From assembly GCA_029945375.1 (NCBI GenBank), contig CM057064.1, positions 868,001 through 932,000 of the forward strand: DNA of 64,000 nt. Reading direction: 5' to 3'. Of this stretch, positions 33,601 to 45,871 are shown one piece after another. Both the position numbers and the translations under genes were made by a program. The stretch comes from Agaricus subrufescens (taxonomy: Eukaryota > Basidiomycota > Agaricomycetes > Agaricales > Agaricaceae). The notes beneath the pieces are model-generated. The model did no database searches, had not been told where the DNA came from, and saw only the letters and a program-made list of their open reading frames with translations. Each line of letters starts with the position of its first letter. The stretch's first letter is position 1.

Positions 33601-36600
33601 AGAACCAGTTGGCTTTGAAGCGCCAAGAAAGTTTCTCGGATAGTCAAGCGCAGGAACCCTTCCTGGATGAGAATGATCATGAGGTAAGCGCATATCATAG
33701 GTGACTTGAGTGATTATAATAATTTTTTCCCTGCAGGAAATAGTGCTTTACAAAGGAGGTTTGGATTCAGCGATGCAAGCTGCAAAAACCATCATTGGTT
33801 TCCTGACTAAACGCTCGGGCAAAGGCAAGACCACAAAGAACTCAAATGAAGCGGAATACCGCGCTATCTTCGATAACCTGATTGGTGACCTTCTTGTTGT
33901 GCTCTTTTGGCCAGAATGGCCCGCTGCGGGGGTGTTGTTGACTATGATCTGTCGATACATGGTAAGTCCAATACCTCATCATTCTGTGCAAGTATTCAAT
34001 GAACATTGGTTGTTCACGACTAGGTTAATGCACTGAGTGAAAAACACTCGCATGCGCAGCTTGATTCAAATGCAGCTAAGACAATGGCACTTGACCATCT
34101 CGGTGTTATTGCTGCCAAAATACGGTCTGCGACGCTCAAGTTCCAAGTGAAAGCAGATGAAGAAGTGAAAGTGCATCCACTGAAGTCAATGGATGAGGTG
34201 AGCGTCCGAAAAGTATCTAGGGGCCTGCCCCTTACACTTTTGGCCCTCAGATTGTAGCTGCACAAGATGTCAAGGCATTTGAACTTTTACTGAAAGCTCA
34301 TCGAGACGTTACAAATCATGTCGCCAGGCGATCCTCTGAAGACCAAGCATATGATGTAAGTCTCCAAGACGTCTGTCCGGATGAAGGAAGTGCTGAAGGT
34401 GCTCTCTGCTACAGAGCGCGCGGGAGCTCTCGGCTGCAATATTAGGACAGGAGCTTGCTACTGCGCTTCAACAACTGCAAAAGTGGATCGAGATGCCTGA
34501 TTTTGAGGATGATGATCTTGACGCTAAGGATCATCGGGATACTAATAAGATGCTCACCTTTGGCCGTAAGGTTAGGGGTGCGTTAAGGGACGTTTGGAAA
34601 GATCCTCCCTCAGATGTCTTCGATGTTGGGTATGGCAATCTCTTCAATCACTCTTTCCTGACACTGAGCCCGTCTTTCACCTCGTTTTAGATCTCAAGAA
34701 GAAGTGAACCGAATTGATCAGCTCGGGGAACAAATTGGGACACTTCAGACTATGCGCAGCTCCTTTGACCCGATTCTCAACACCATTGTCTCGTCATTGA
34801 ATGCCTCAGTTATTTTCATCCGTACGAAGGCACTCCGTGCTCTCGGACAGATTGTCACTAGTGACCCTGCTGTATTGTCTATGGTGAGTTGAACCTCCGC
34901 TATAATCAAACTTTACGTTTGCTTATATGCGCTCTCCAGCCAATAGTTCGTCGTGGCATAGAGAATCATTTACTTGATAGCTCACCCGCCGTCCGAGATG
35001 CCGCCGTTGAATTGATCGGCAGGTATATTATCGACTCACCGGAGGTGGCAGGAAACTATTACCAGAAGATCGCTGATCGGATGGCTGTGAGCGTCACTCG
35101 AATATATTCTGATGAGTTGTTAATGTCTTCCTCCAGGACACCGGCCTCGGTGTGCGGAAACGCGTGATAAAGCTCCTCAAATCATTTTATAGCGTCACTC
35201 AGGATAACAACTGCAAGATTGATATCGCTACCCGGATGGTTGCACGTATGATGGATGAAGATGACACAGTCAAGGAACTTGCCATCAAGACCATTGAAGA
35301 ACTATGGTTTCCCACCGCTTCGGCCACAACAGTCAATACGCGGGCCAAACCAGCTTCTGCTGATCACAATCAGAGTGACAAGAACTCAACCCTGGCTAAA
35401 GTGATCGTCATTATGGGCACAGCCGCTCACTTCAAGGAGCGACAATCACCACTTGAGGATCTATTGCACAAGATCATGGCAGAAAAGCCGGAAAATGAAG
35501 TCCCAGCTCTCCATACACGATACTCGGAAATATGTGAAACGTTGATAGATGGATTGGTGGATGCTACAGACATACCTGGATTTGTAAGTCCTACATCCTT
35601 TCATTGTTTCAGGCTAACTGTAGATTTGCTCGACAGACGGTCGTCAACTGTATACGGACTGTCTATCTGTTCACTTCGGCATATCCGCCGGTGCTCTCTG
35701 GATCAAACGCGTCGACATTGCTTCCGTACCTTAAGAGTACTTCAACGGTCAGTAAATATTGTTACTCTTGTCACAATTTTATCTAACATCAACTGCAGAG
35801 TGAAGAGCTGATAACAACTGACTATCTTCTCAAGATTTTCCGGGTATCAATACCCCACATGTCACCAACTGCGGGTAAGTTCGGGCAAGACCTTCAGCTG
35901 GCCTTGCAGCCCATGATCATCAAACCTTCTGGAAGTGGTGGTGTTCAAGTGAGTCCCTTTCGAATGCAGCTATATTTTCATCTGTCTTACTGGTTCAGAT
36001 TCTACAAGAAGCCGTCGGCTGTATGTGTGTCGTGGTACAACATCTGACACATGACTTCATTCGCTTGGTGAACCTTCTGAAATCTTGTAATGGTAAATGC
36101 ACATCATTGACTTGGGAGGTGCTCTGGCTGAATAGTGTTTAGCTCGCCTCCAACAAGCTATCAAACGTCCTACTGTAGCCCAGATAGAGGATAAGGAGAT
36201 CCGTCCTCTAGTTATACTAATCCTAATTGTCGCCTTACTCGGAGAACACTGCAAATTTGATCAGCTGAGGACTGAGAATAAAGGTACGCTTTGCATAATA
36301 CCCCCATGTTCGCTCCTAATTCTTTCATTAGATATTGCAAAGGACATCGATAGTATCTCGAAGGTCGGTTACTCAAATTTGCTAGTATACAAAGACTTGA
36401 CCGGTTTTGTAGGGGTCCATCATAGAGCACATCTACGACACTTTGTTACAGCTGTATCAGAAGTATCATGGCACGCCGATGCTCCGTGGGAGGACCTTAC
36501 AGTGTCTTGGTATGATCATACCCCACCAACTTATTACTTAATCACTTATTCTTTTGCGTGTAGGCTTTTTATTCAGAGCGCAACCCACGCTGATGACCAA

Positions 36601-38247
36601 GGAACGCTCTGCTAGTGTCATGGACGCTATCTTTGCCTCACCTGAAGAAGATGGTAAAGGTCGTATCCTCAGGATTATGCAAGAGTTCTTGGTGTCAGAG
36701 TCGGAAAAGAATTCTGCGAAACTGAAAGGTGAGGGCTTCCATCACGGTCTATTCGCGCTCCATATATGAATACGTGTTCGGTGTATCAGAAACAATGAAG
36801 GCCAAGTCAAGCAAAGCTGCCGATGTCAATATGGACGAATTAGTTGGCAACACTGATGGTTTTGCTGACTCTGGGTAAGTAGTAACAAGTGCCTCTAGTA
36901 TCAAGACCTTACCGTCTCCTGTAGCGTCAGTTCCGCGATTGTCCAACGGTATTTGGATCCGGTTCTTGAAGCTGCACTCTCTCCTGCGTCTCCAAATCAA
37001 GGCGCTGCCGTAGATGTTCTGAGCTTTACAATCAAACAGGGCTTAGCTCATCCGCTCCAGTCCTTCCCTGTCATTGTTGCACTCGAGACTAGTCCAGTCA
37101 CTAGCCTAAGCAACCGAGCTACCGCTCTGCATTCGATTCTTCAAGGGAAGCATGCGTCGTTACTCAATACGAGATACGTTGTTAGTGCGCGAGCTTCTTT
37201 CGAATATCAGAAAAAAGCTGTCGGATCTCAGGATGTCAAAGGTGATTCACTGATTATTCACCCACTCTTCTTTTTGGCTGATACCCTTTGAAGGCTACCG
37301 TACTGAACCCAGTCCCGTGGCTCTGTTACAACGATGGTTTTCGCTTGTCCGAGAGAAAAGGGCCCAACGTCAAGAGTTCCTCAAGTCTTTGGTCAAGGTG
37401 TTTCAGGAGAATTCCGATTACCAGTCAACCCAAGTGAGTTAATCTATCGGTTTTACATAGCATGACCCTTGACCAGGGGTCCAGGACGACGTCGACTTCA
37501 TGAGGTACATGGTTGAAAACTTTGCCATGTTCGACTACAAAACTCAAGAAGAAGTTATTACGGTGATAAAGCATCTCACAATGGTTCTTTCAACGACCGG
37601 CATGCAGCTACTCGAGATGGTTTCACCTTCTCATCTGTTAAGTCAACTCCGTGCCCCATTAGCGACGACGTCGGAGAGCGCTATTCAGGTCAATCCTGAC
37701 ACTGTACGTCCCGTATTCATGTGTAGTTATTATAACTGTTCTTATCCTTACCTCGCAGAATGTAATGGCCGTCGACCGGCCACCGGAACCTCAAACCGTT
37801 GCAATGGCTCCCCTTCCCGACGGAGACAACCTGGACAAACTTCCTCTTATGCGCACTAGCGTGATTATTGCTATGGTAATGCTACTTAAGGCCCACCTGA
37901 AGTCAATTTATTCAATATCTGAAGAGTATGTTGTCCAAGTGCCGTAACTGATATTGCGACAAACTTACCGTATTGACAGAAAATGCAACAAATTTGTTGT
38001 TGGTAAAAAGAGTGCTGTGGGTGATAAGCCCGCTACTAGGCGAAATGACAAGCCTATTTCGTGGAGTCGGTTACCCTATGCTACCTCCCCGATGCTGACC
38101 ACCGAAGATATAAAGATTCAGAGGACCAGAGTGAGTACATTGCTTTCTCGAATGTCTACTTGAAACTAACATCTACTCTAGTTCCTCGACATCTGGAATG
38201 AAGACGGCGTTACTGCTGAACCCGACGACGAACTTGAATTTAGCTAA
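30615..38247 (+). CDS. SCC2: Cohesin loader SCC2/NIPBL/Mis4
   Basis: Twenty-eight exons: 30615-30786, 30835-31066, 31123-32120, 32177-32802, 32853-33278, 33336-33436, 33491-33683, 33737-33961, 34024-34197, 34251-34355, 34415-34629, 34691-34883, 34940-35086, 35137-35583, 35637-35747, 35799-35948, 35999-36092, 36143-36283, 36332-36363, 36413-36509, 36564-36728, 36790-36874, 36925-37241, 37294-37433, 37485-37703, 37759-37925, 37980-38130, 38182-38247; about 2,062 aa. The N-terminal 500 residues are disordered, Pro-rich and carry PMKP-type repeats; the rest is a HEAT-repeat solenoid with NIPBL motifs ([62 protein letters not shown]). It loads cohesin on chromatin with Scc4. Intron 1 (48 nt) is stop-free and its use is uncertain. 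The start is the first ATG after the short promoter. Confidence 0.92.
31488..31601 (+). repeat. Coding repeat of PMKP-type hexapeptides in SCC2
   Basis: Six imperfect 18-nt units (around CCTATGAAACCGCCT) encode P-M/A/V-K-P/A/S/T motifs at about residues 256-294 of the cohesin loader. The lysine-proline spacing suggests a flexible linker; a binding role is not known. Confidence 0.75.
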
Positions 38248-38455
38248 AACTCTACGACTTAAAGGACTGCTCATACATGATCATTAACTTTCAACTGCAT
38301 GCTTCGATTTCTTTCATCGGTTTCCTTATTGCTTTTTGCTGCTTGGTGCCCAATCCTTGTTTGTGACTTCTACTTCTGGCATAACTGTGGAGAGTATTTT
38401 GTCAAACGCTAATCCAAAGATACCACTGATTTAGACTATGTAATAATGAATAATC

Positions 38456-39639
38456 TCATGACGCCTGCTTTGCTGCAGATGGTCGTTCTGCCTTTCCGTT
38501 CTCAAAAATGATGGGACCCCTGGGCATTTCCCCCAAAACCTTCTCGGCGTCAGGATCTAAACTGGGTTCATCCTCATAATTCCATTCAAGTGCTCCACCA
38601 TAAGGCTTTGGCAGATGTTCAACGTCAATGAGCTCTAAGAGCTTTGGGCCTGGATCTTTTCCTAGAATCACTATCTTATTTCGGGTCCCTTCGTCGAACC
38701 AGCCCTTGAAATTGGTGAGAAGAGATTCTTGAGCTATTAACCTTTGCATCCTTACCTTGATCCAACCCCAGATGGTGGGGAAAAAGGAAGGAGCATTTAC
38801 AACAGCAATTGTACCGAGTGTCTCCGGGTAATTGGCTGTCGCCAGCCGAGAGGCCTCTTGCAAGTGGTTGCGGAACCTCCACATGGCTGTGAGCGAGACT
38901 CTATCCAAATCGATGATGGACGTGGTGGATGATATCGGTGTTGGGCTGGAGGGGTGCGGAAGGGCAGTACACAAAGCAAAGCAGAATCTGGCCATCAGTT
39001 CGTACAGGACAATACTAAGAGGAAGATCGCGTCAGGTATGGATAAAGAGGAGGCACTGTAACGTACAGGCGTTGGTACCGCCTATCAGCAGGCACTGCAA
39101 ATAGTTCCTTTTCCACTGGTTCCAAGGAAGCTAATCGATAGACATAGAGAGGTAACCCTTTCTTGTTTCGACTGAGAACGGGAGCACGACCATTGGAGCT
39201 GAAGTGGCTGGGCATACCTTGTCTCGACGTCCTGTCCATCTCGGATAAAACCTTTTTGCACGTTCGAACTCATCAGAGTCGAATGTCGCATAGAGATTAT
39301 ACACGTCATGTTTCGTCCTCCAAGCCTCAGCGTCTTTGAATTGTTTCTGCGCAGCAGCCGGTTGCCAGTTTCTTGCTCGAAGGAAGCGTCTGGAACGAAG
39401 GGAGATTAAGGTTTTTCAATTGAATGAAGGCGTTTGGCTCTTTATATAAATCGCGCTGTCGCGCTAGCTTACAAAAGCGTTGTGTCGTCATGTGAAGCTG
39501 CATGACCTTCGGTCGAGTCCTTGTAAAGATTAGCCTTGATTAGGTTATCCTTGAATGTTGCTAAGGCTTCTTCTTGCTCAGTTGTGAGATGGCCCAGATG
39601 ACCGATAAAGCCTTGTGGTATAGATGAAGAGTTGGCCAT
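38456..39639 (-). CDS. SEC14-like CRAL-TRIO domain protein
   Basis: Exons on minus: 39473-39639, 39218-39389, 39067-39161, 38756-39014, 38456-38704; 313 aa. The N-terminal CRAL-TRIO-N helices (LGHLTTEQEEALATFK, then TTLLRFLRARNW) lead into a lipid-binding fold: RFYPRWTGRRDKKGLPLYVYRL, TSIIDLDRVSL, ANYPETLGTIAVVNAPSFFPTIWGWIK, KIVILGK and the gate end LPKPYGG. This is the pattern of the Sec14 phosphatidylinositol/phosphatidylcholine transfer family, acting between Golgi and plasma membrane. The intron between exons 2 and 3 (39162-39217) uses an AAG acceptor. Convergent with SCC2, 208 bp apart. Confidence 0.9.
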
Positions 39640-40138
39640 TGGTAATTTATCGATACTGGGCGAATGATTGCAAGGAAGCCAAGGTGGGGAACTTATGTCA
39701 CATCAGTGTTCGGGAATAAGTGGATTACATACCAGTCTATTATGATATGTATGACGTGAATCTTGTAAAACAATCACTCGCTACTTATATTATGGCACAC
39801 CGGATGCCAGTAAGTGAAGTTGCCGGGTGATCATGAGTGATGAGTCGGCAAGAGCATCTACTGGTACTTGACGCAGGAACGTCCGTAATCGTGTCTGTTG
39901 TAACTTGAATCACAGGAGCGACTCTGGTCAGTGATCACTAGTCCGTCTCTTAGAAAGGCATTTGAAGAGTGTATACGATGGGAATGTATGACTCTATTCG
40001 TTCACACTGAACAAATACAAATTCTGGGATCTACAATGCAATAGTATTGTGCAACAGGCAAATGAGTTCAACATCAATTATACATCTACATATATCGCTG
40101 TACTTAAAGAACAGACAATATTACAACCAACACCTACT
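39640..40138. other. Intergenic, promoter side of the SEC14-like gene
   Basis: About 500 bp between the peroxygenase stop and the SEC14-like start, both on minus. No ORF or RNA gene was recognised. Confidence 0.5.
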
Positions 40139-41501
40139 CTAGTTACCATCGGCATCGGGCTTTCCGTAAGGGAAGAGCTGCTCGCAACCGGGGAAGGTCT
40201 CGTAGTAGTATTGCAAGTTAAGGTTCAAGTTCCTCTTCAACACCCCAGTCGGCTTGGGGTAGGCGGGAACGACGACCTGCTCAACATACCACTTGTAGAG
40301 CTTGCAGCCCATGGGGTCGTTGGTCCAGCTGGCCGAGTTCGTGTCCTCGGTGTAGGTGTTGACACCGTTGGCGTTGTAACCTGGTTTGAATGGGTGGAGG
40401 CTGACGATATAATCAGTTCCTTCACCAGCCATTGGCCTGGGAGCTCTGTGGAAATCTTTCGGCATGCGCATATCCCGGAAGAAGCTGATCGCGTCATTGA
40501 GGTCTAATTGACCATCAGTGGAGCGGCCGTCCAAGAATAGATTGGCTGTGAGGAGAGTTTCGGTGTACCCAGCGAAGTAACGGTTGTTCCTGTACTCGAA
40601 TTGTGGGTTGTTGGCGATGGAATCTTGGAGACGCTTGTATCTGAGTTCTCCTGCGACGGTGTAGTTGTACTTTCCGGCTCCGTATTTGTTGGCGAGATCA
40701 ACGAGCTTTTAGTAAAATAAGTCATTGATGTTCTTTCACAGCTTTGTGAGAAGACTTACCTCGTCCCAGAGAGTCTGGTTGAAGCTGAAGTTGTCACCGA
40801 AGAATGCGTCATCTGAAATTGGGCACACGTTAGCCATATATCGAGAAATCTGATTCACAAACATACTTCGGGTCATACTGGCATCGCCCTCGAAGGGTCC
40901 GTGGTGAACCAGACCACCAACGGTCGCCGGGGAGTTCGGGTCGGGACCGGTCAAAGGTGACTTTTGACCAATGCTCAGCAAGTTGGTGACGAGATTTCCA
41001 TCAGCAAGGATGGCAGAGTAAGTGAATCGCCTTGCGAGGACGGGCTCAGCATTGTATGCTGTAAAGGTGTCGGAGATGAGAAATTGAGTGATTATCATAC
41101 AGAAGACAACACTCCCTCACCTTCCATGACACCGTGGAGGAGTTGCTCGGGCGTTATGATACCGTTACGCGGAACCCACTACAGGCAAAGTCAATATCAA
41201 TTCCTCAAGCTGTGTAACACAGGCAACTTACACCATGAGAAGCGAGTGTGTTCAATCCCGGGCAAGGTCCTCGCTGGTCGCCAGGTTGGAGGGGCTTCCA
41301 AGGATGAGCGGCGTCGTTAGTGAGCTTGGTGCCGTTGAACTTCAAGGGAGGAGGGGGGGGACCCGGCTTCACCGCCTTGAGTGTAGGGATGATTTCGTCC
41401 AGTTGCCTCTGCGTCAAACCAGCCAAGGTCTGGTGAGCAGGGAAAGCCAAGGTAGAGACCATGGAGATCGCAAGAACGACGAAGGAAGCAAAGCGAGCCA
41501 T
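40139..41501 (-). CDS. Secreted unspecific peroxygenase (heme-thiolate, chloroperoxidase family)
   Basis: Exons on minus: 41232-41501, 41121-41178, 40867-41058, 40760-40812, 40139-40705; 379 aa. A signal peptide of about 19 residues is followed by a propeptide. The PCPGLN motif supplies the heme-ligating Cys80, and EGDASMTR (Glu166, Asp168, Arg173) is the magnesium/heme-propionate motif of the long-type UPO class. Conserved segments VAGELRYKRLQDSIANNP and SFFRDMRMP follow, and a C-terminal Cys (PGCEQLFPYG) may form the usual disulphide. UPOs (EC 1.11.2.1) use hydrogen peroxide to oxygenate many aliphatic and aromatic compounds outside the cell. NFS and NYT sequons suggest glycosylation. All family key residues that I can check are present. 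Confidence 0.92.
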
Positions 41502-41542
41502 TGCTGGAGGTTGCTGATTCTACCACCATTTCCTTGGAGGGG

Positions 41543-41549
41543 TTTTATA
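41543..41549 (-). promoter_or_regulatory. TATA box of the peroxygenase gene
   Basis: TATAAAA on the minus strand, about 42 bp before the ATG at 41501. This would give a very short 5' UTR; highly expressed secreted-enzyme genes of fungi often have such TATA-proximal starts. Inferred from sequence only. Confidence 0.5.
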
Positions 41550-42549
41550 CGACCAACTGCCCAGCTCGCGTGCCCAAACCAAGATACAAAGTTGATCTCA
41601 AATGCCGAGTGCTGTCCAGGTTTACCTGCAAAGGATAGGGACCAGAATTGGAAATGAATGAGGCTAACCCATTATGGGTCGCGACCTCGGGCCTCGGGAG
41701 GAGCACGAAGCAAGCTTGAAGCTCGATGTGCGCGAGAGACTAGGGTCCAACGTCTATAGATAGAAAGAGTTTGACTTCACTTTTTTTTATTGTTTTGATG
41801 ATCCGAAACATGTGCAAGAACGGTAGTTCCAAAAAAAAAAGTTGATGACAAGCCGGCTTGGCAACACCATTTTCCAATTTCTTGGGCAAGAAATACCGTG
41901 CAAATCCTCAGAGAAGTGAAGAGAATTTTACAACCTTGCACAATGAATTTAATCTGCCTGAGAATACCGTTTCAGATCCAACGCCCGACGCGCCAGCTGC
42001 TGGGATGGAGCGTGACGACTGACAGACTGTGACAGCCTCGTGAGAGAGCAACGATTTCAAATTTAAAAATATCACTAGTGCGCCCGGAAGATAGATTTCA
42101 TTATCACTCTGCGAGGAATAGATCCAGCTGAACACTAGATTCCTGTGTGGCAGTCGCACCCTTACTGCCATAGCTTGACACTTGTCAGCGCGTGTCACTT
42201 ACATGGAGGAAGATCAGGCCCCGGGTTGAAACCGACTTTTTCATTCTCGATTCTGCTCTCGCACGATTAATTTAGACACGTCAAACAATTATCAGCGGCT
42301 GGCGTATAGTTCGCCCTCTGAACAACAAGAGTTATTTTCCGGGCCACATTCGAGTATAAGGCTCAGGTTGAGATTATAGTACAGATCGAACTCCTCCCGC
42401 GCCTTTTTCGGGACTTCATGCTGTTGTTGTGGCCATGCCATTGAAATTGGAAGCCTCACCCAGACTTCACCCCATCAGGTCCATCTATCAACTGATTGCC
42501 ATCAGCTTGCGCCGGCAAAACGTAAAGCCGCCACCCATGGATTAGCTTA

Positions 42550-42583
42550 GATTTGCACAGATTTGCACAGATTTGCATGGATT
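42550..42583 (+). repeat. Short tandem repeat of 10-bp units
   Basis: Three and a partial copy of the unit GATTTGCACA, the last one diverged (GATTTGCATG). Confidence 0.85.
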
Positions 42584-45500
42584 TGTGGCTTAGACACAAC
42601 GCGTTACTGCAGCATGGATCATAAATCCGAACAAATAAGCCATCAGAATTTTTTGATTGTTACATCTATGAATTCTTGTTATTACAAGTATTAACAGAGC
42701 ACAGAAGTCTTACAGCTTTAATTGTTCGATAACGGTTCAACGATTAAGTGGTCTTGGCGGCTTTGCGGCTATAATGTACCACAGCATGTGCTGAACTTCT
42801 CCTCATGTGGCCTCCGCCTACTAGTGCCACCACGGGTAGCCCTGAGGCAGGTCAAAAACCACCTTGACTGCTGCCCAACAGTCTCGCTACCCTGGCACGG
42901 ATGCAGTCGGCCAACCTGGCACCACCAGATGATAGTAATGACGGTGAGATACTACAACTCCGAAGACACAATCATGCTATGCTATGCTCCCGATAGCACC
43001 GTGGCAATACTACACAACTTGATTTTAGTGACGGAATTGATCAAAGAACACGATGTGATTCAAGGCAACGTACTTTTGACATTTGACGTAAATACAGAAT
43101 TCGTCAAAGCCCGGCTGCTTTCCATTTAGAGAGGATCCATTAGTATATGTGGCTGTGGATCTGACATTTCGCCCTGGCCCAGTCATTGTTGACGTTGACG
43201 CTTTTGTTTTGCCACCCAATGTCCACACCTAATGTCCTCCACCAAACCAAATGATCTATTTTCCTATCGGTCCCAGGTATTTCTTACCGTGATGTGAGGA
43301 CCGCTGGGTTATAGGGAATAGAGAATTTCAAACTTTGAAATAGTCTCTGCAGCTCAGCTGTCTCAGTTTTGCACAGGTCGATACTCTGTCCCTGATACGC
43401 CTCAAACGCGCAGTTGTGTTATGTTTTGCCCGGGCCTCGTTTCTGCAGCCAACTTTTTTCAGATCCTGTTCTCACGCAGCGACCCGCAGTGGCGGTGGGT
43501 ACCCACGTGGCGAAAACTCAATTGCCACAATGTCCTGCCACGATGGTATGATCATGATCCATCACATTACCATATATGGTATAAAGCCGTAGATTACTGT
43601 CATAACAAGATGTCAGTGGTGTTCATCAAGAACCAGTCGACAGTCTCTGTTTCCCGGTGACTTTAGAGAACGCACGGATATCGCTCCGATGTACCAGTTT
43701 GTAGAACACGAGATTTGATATTTGCGGTCTTCTGCCGTGCGTCATAACCTCCGCTGTTCAATTAAATAGGCGGGTTCACCCTCGGCTAAGTAACACAAGG
43801 ACCTTTTTCGTGCCGAGTCAAGCTTATCTGAGATAAGGGTCTAATATTGACACCAATTGTGGCCAAGGAATTGTCGGCTGAGCTTGATGGACATTTTGAA
43901 CGCCTTCAACGGGGTTTCAAACGCAACAGCATACCTACTCTTCTAGAATTAGCGATGTCATTAGAGGGTCTGGGAGAGGGGCGGCGTTTGACGGGTGGTC
44001 TTACATTATCTTGAGATTGGAACACACCCAAGCACTCCATCTGGGAGGCTCAGATCGAGTTATTACTCGAGGTATCATGAGCCCATACCTGTCAACAACT
44101 TGCCGAGTACAATTCTCAAGGCGAAAGGCTCGGAAGACATCCCATGACCAGCTAAGAGTTTGTAAAACCGGTCTTCAGTTGCGCTCAGAAGTCGACGAGG
44201 TTTGGCGCCTTTTGTCGGGGGAAATCGAATGGCTCGGAAAGGGTCTAAAAGAAAGGGATAGCATACCTCCTCGGCCGATTTCCACCTTTTGAAACCGATT
44301 CTAAACCCTTAACGCGTTTTGAGTCATGCTCCCACGCCACTCCGATCGCCCTGGACATGCCTCGAAAGTCGAAAGTCCGAATAAAGATCAGCCCTGAACA
44401 TGGTAATATTTGATGTGTTTCCGAGTCGGATCTTTCCGATTAAATAGCACTGGTATTTCAATGTGCATAGATGGTACATTGTAGTATTAGATTCCCCGTA
44501 ACGACCCGGCCGTGTACGAGCGCGAGTACTTCTTGAAGTTGCACACTCTGAGGGTCTTGCAGAGATAAAACTAGAACTGCCGACGACTCGTAGGGCTCCC
44601 CATGACCGGAGACAACTTTAAGTAATACGGGTAACCCCTCGCTTTCATATAGTTTTTTTTTGATTAGGGGTGATAAACGGAAATGATCAACGCCACTTAC
44701 ATACAATTTAGATACCAGATAGCGGCAGTCTTTCCGTAGGGATCTGCTTAAATTTCAAAGTCTCCGCCGGATACAGTGCGGCCGAACAAAGTACTAGTTA
44801 ACAACAGTCCCAATCCTCAATACACGAATTCTCTTTTAACCTATTGATGTAGTCTATGCTTGCATTGCCGCCATTTTTTTTGTGGCAGTACTGAAACAAA
44901 GGATCGAAAATATGTTATAGTATACTAGTAAATATTGGGTCTGCTCCAGGATAGGCAGCGAGTTTCTCCAGTCAAGAGCAAGGAGACTAAGAATAGAGGT
45001 CTAGTAATTTGTGAGGATATGCCGTTATCCATCTCGTACTGAATAGCAACGCAAATCCAAAATGATATTGCCGATCTACACTGTCTAAGAACTCACATGA
45101 GCAGGGGGAACTCGTTTATAGGCTGTCATCATGTGAGGTTAGCTTTATCATTCACGAGTACAATCCCAATCTAAGACTGTTTAAGTACTGAAAGCTGGAC
45201 CCACAGAATGTACGTGCAGTCAAGGGCTGCATCTTACGTGAATGAATACAATCGCCAAATTTGGAATCCCCGCCCCTGATTGTAATCAATACTACTGAGC
45301 TTGACTGTAGTTCGAACTGTCCTCCTTGTAAGGCACAGGAACCCAAAAAATAGGAAAGCTTGCCTATTATTGCACTTGTGGCGCATCAATAGCGATAACA
45401 AGATAATGCCACACGCCACCGGCGGCCTCATAAGATTTCAGGACATCCTCTGTGACTTAAATAGACCTTCTTATCTGCAATGATAAACTTGGTGCCTTCG

Positions 45501-45846
45501 GGACGACCAAAGGCTTCTGTTGATCTCCAAAGTGCTAACCATGGAAGGTTAGTACATCGTCGCGAGTATTTAAGCCAAACCTTTAATTAAAGGTGTTGCA
45601 ACAAAAGGGTATATCCTTCGATGTGCTATTCCATAACAAAGTATTTTGTCTGATCCCTTGCACGAGTTCAACTCGGATAGTAGGATCCGCATATGGCTGT
45701 TTATAGTTTCGACGGTTGAGCCTTCTTTGGCATAGAACCTCTTCTGGCATTCAGAAGCAGCGATCGTCTACAATTATGTCGTCAGGGAACCAAACGTCTA
45801 AATGCTTACATTGTCAGATGTCTTTTACCTGCTAGATGCTAGGGAC

Positions 45847-45871
45847 TTTTCTTTTCTTTCTTTCTTTCTTC
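45847..45871 (+). repeat. (TTTC)n microsatellite
   Basis: A run of TTTC/CTTT tetramers in the gene-free island. Confidence 0.85.

Noticed and set aside
35859..35879. Possible extra donor (GGGTAAGTTC) within SCC2 exon 16
   Set aside because: The sequence reads through in frame with conserved residues after it, so no intron is needed.
39171..39217. Short 19-nt intron reading in the SEC14-like gene (GTATGC to TTCAG)
   Set aside because: A normal 56-nt intron ending at an AAG acceptor (39162-39217) restores the family sequence RRDK-KGLPLYVYRL better.
40049..40507. 152-codon ORF on plus
   Set aside because: Antisense to the last exon of the peroxygenase, which has clear family motifs.
42722..43129. 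135-codon ORF on plus in the gene-free island
   Set aside because: No recognisable motif, no upstream promoter sign; another frame of the same stretch looks more protein-like but has stops.
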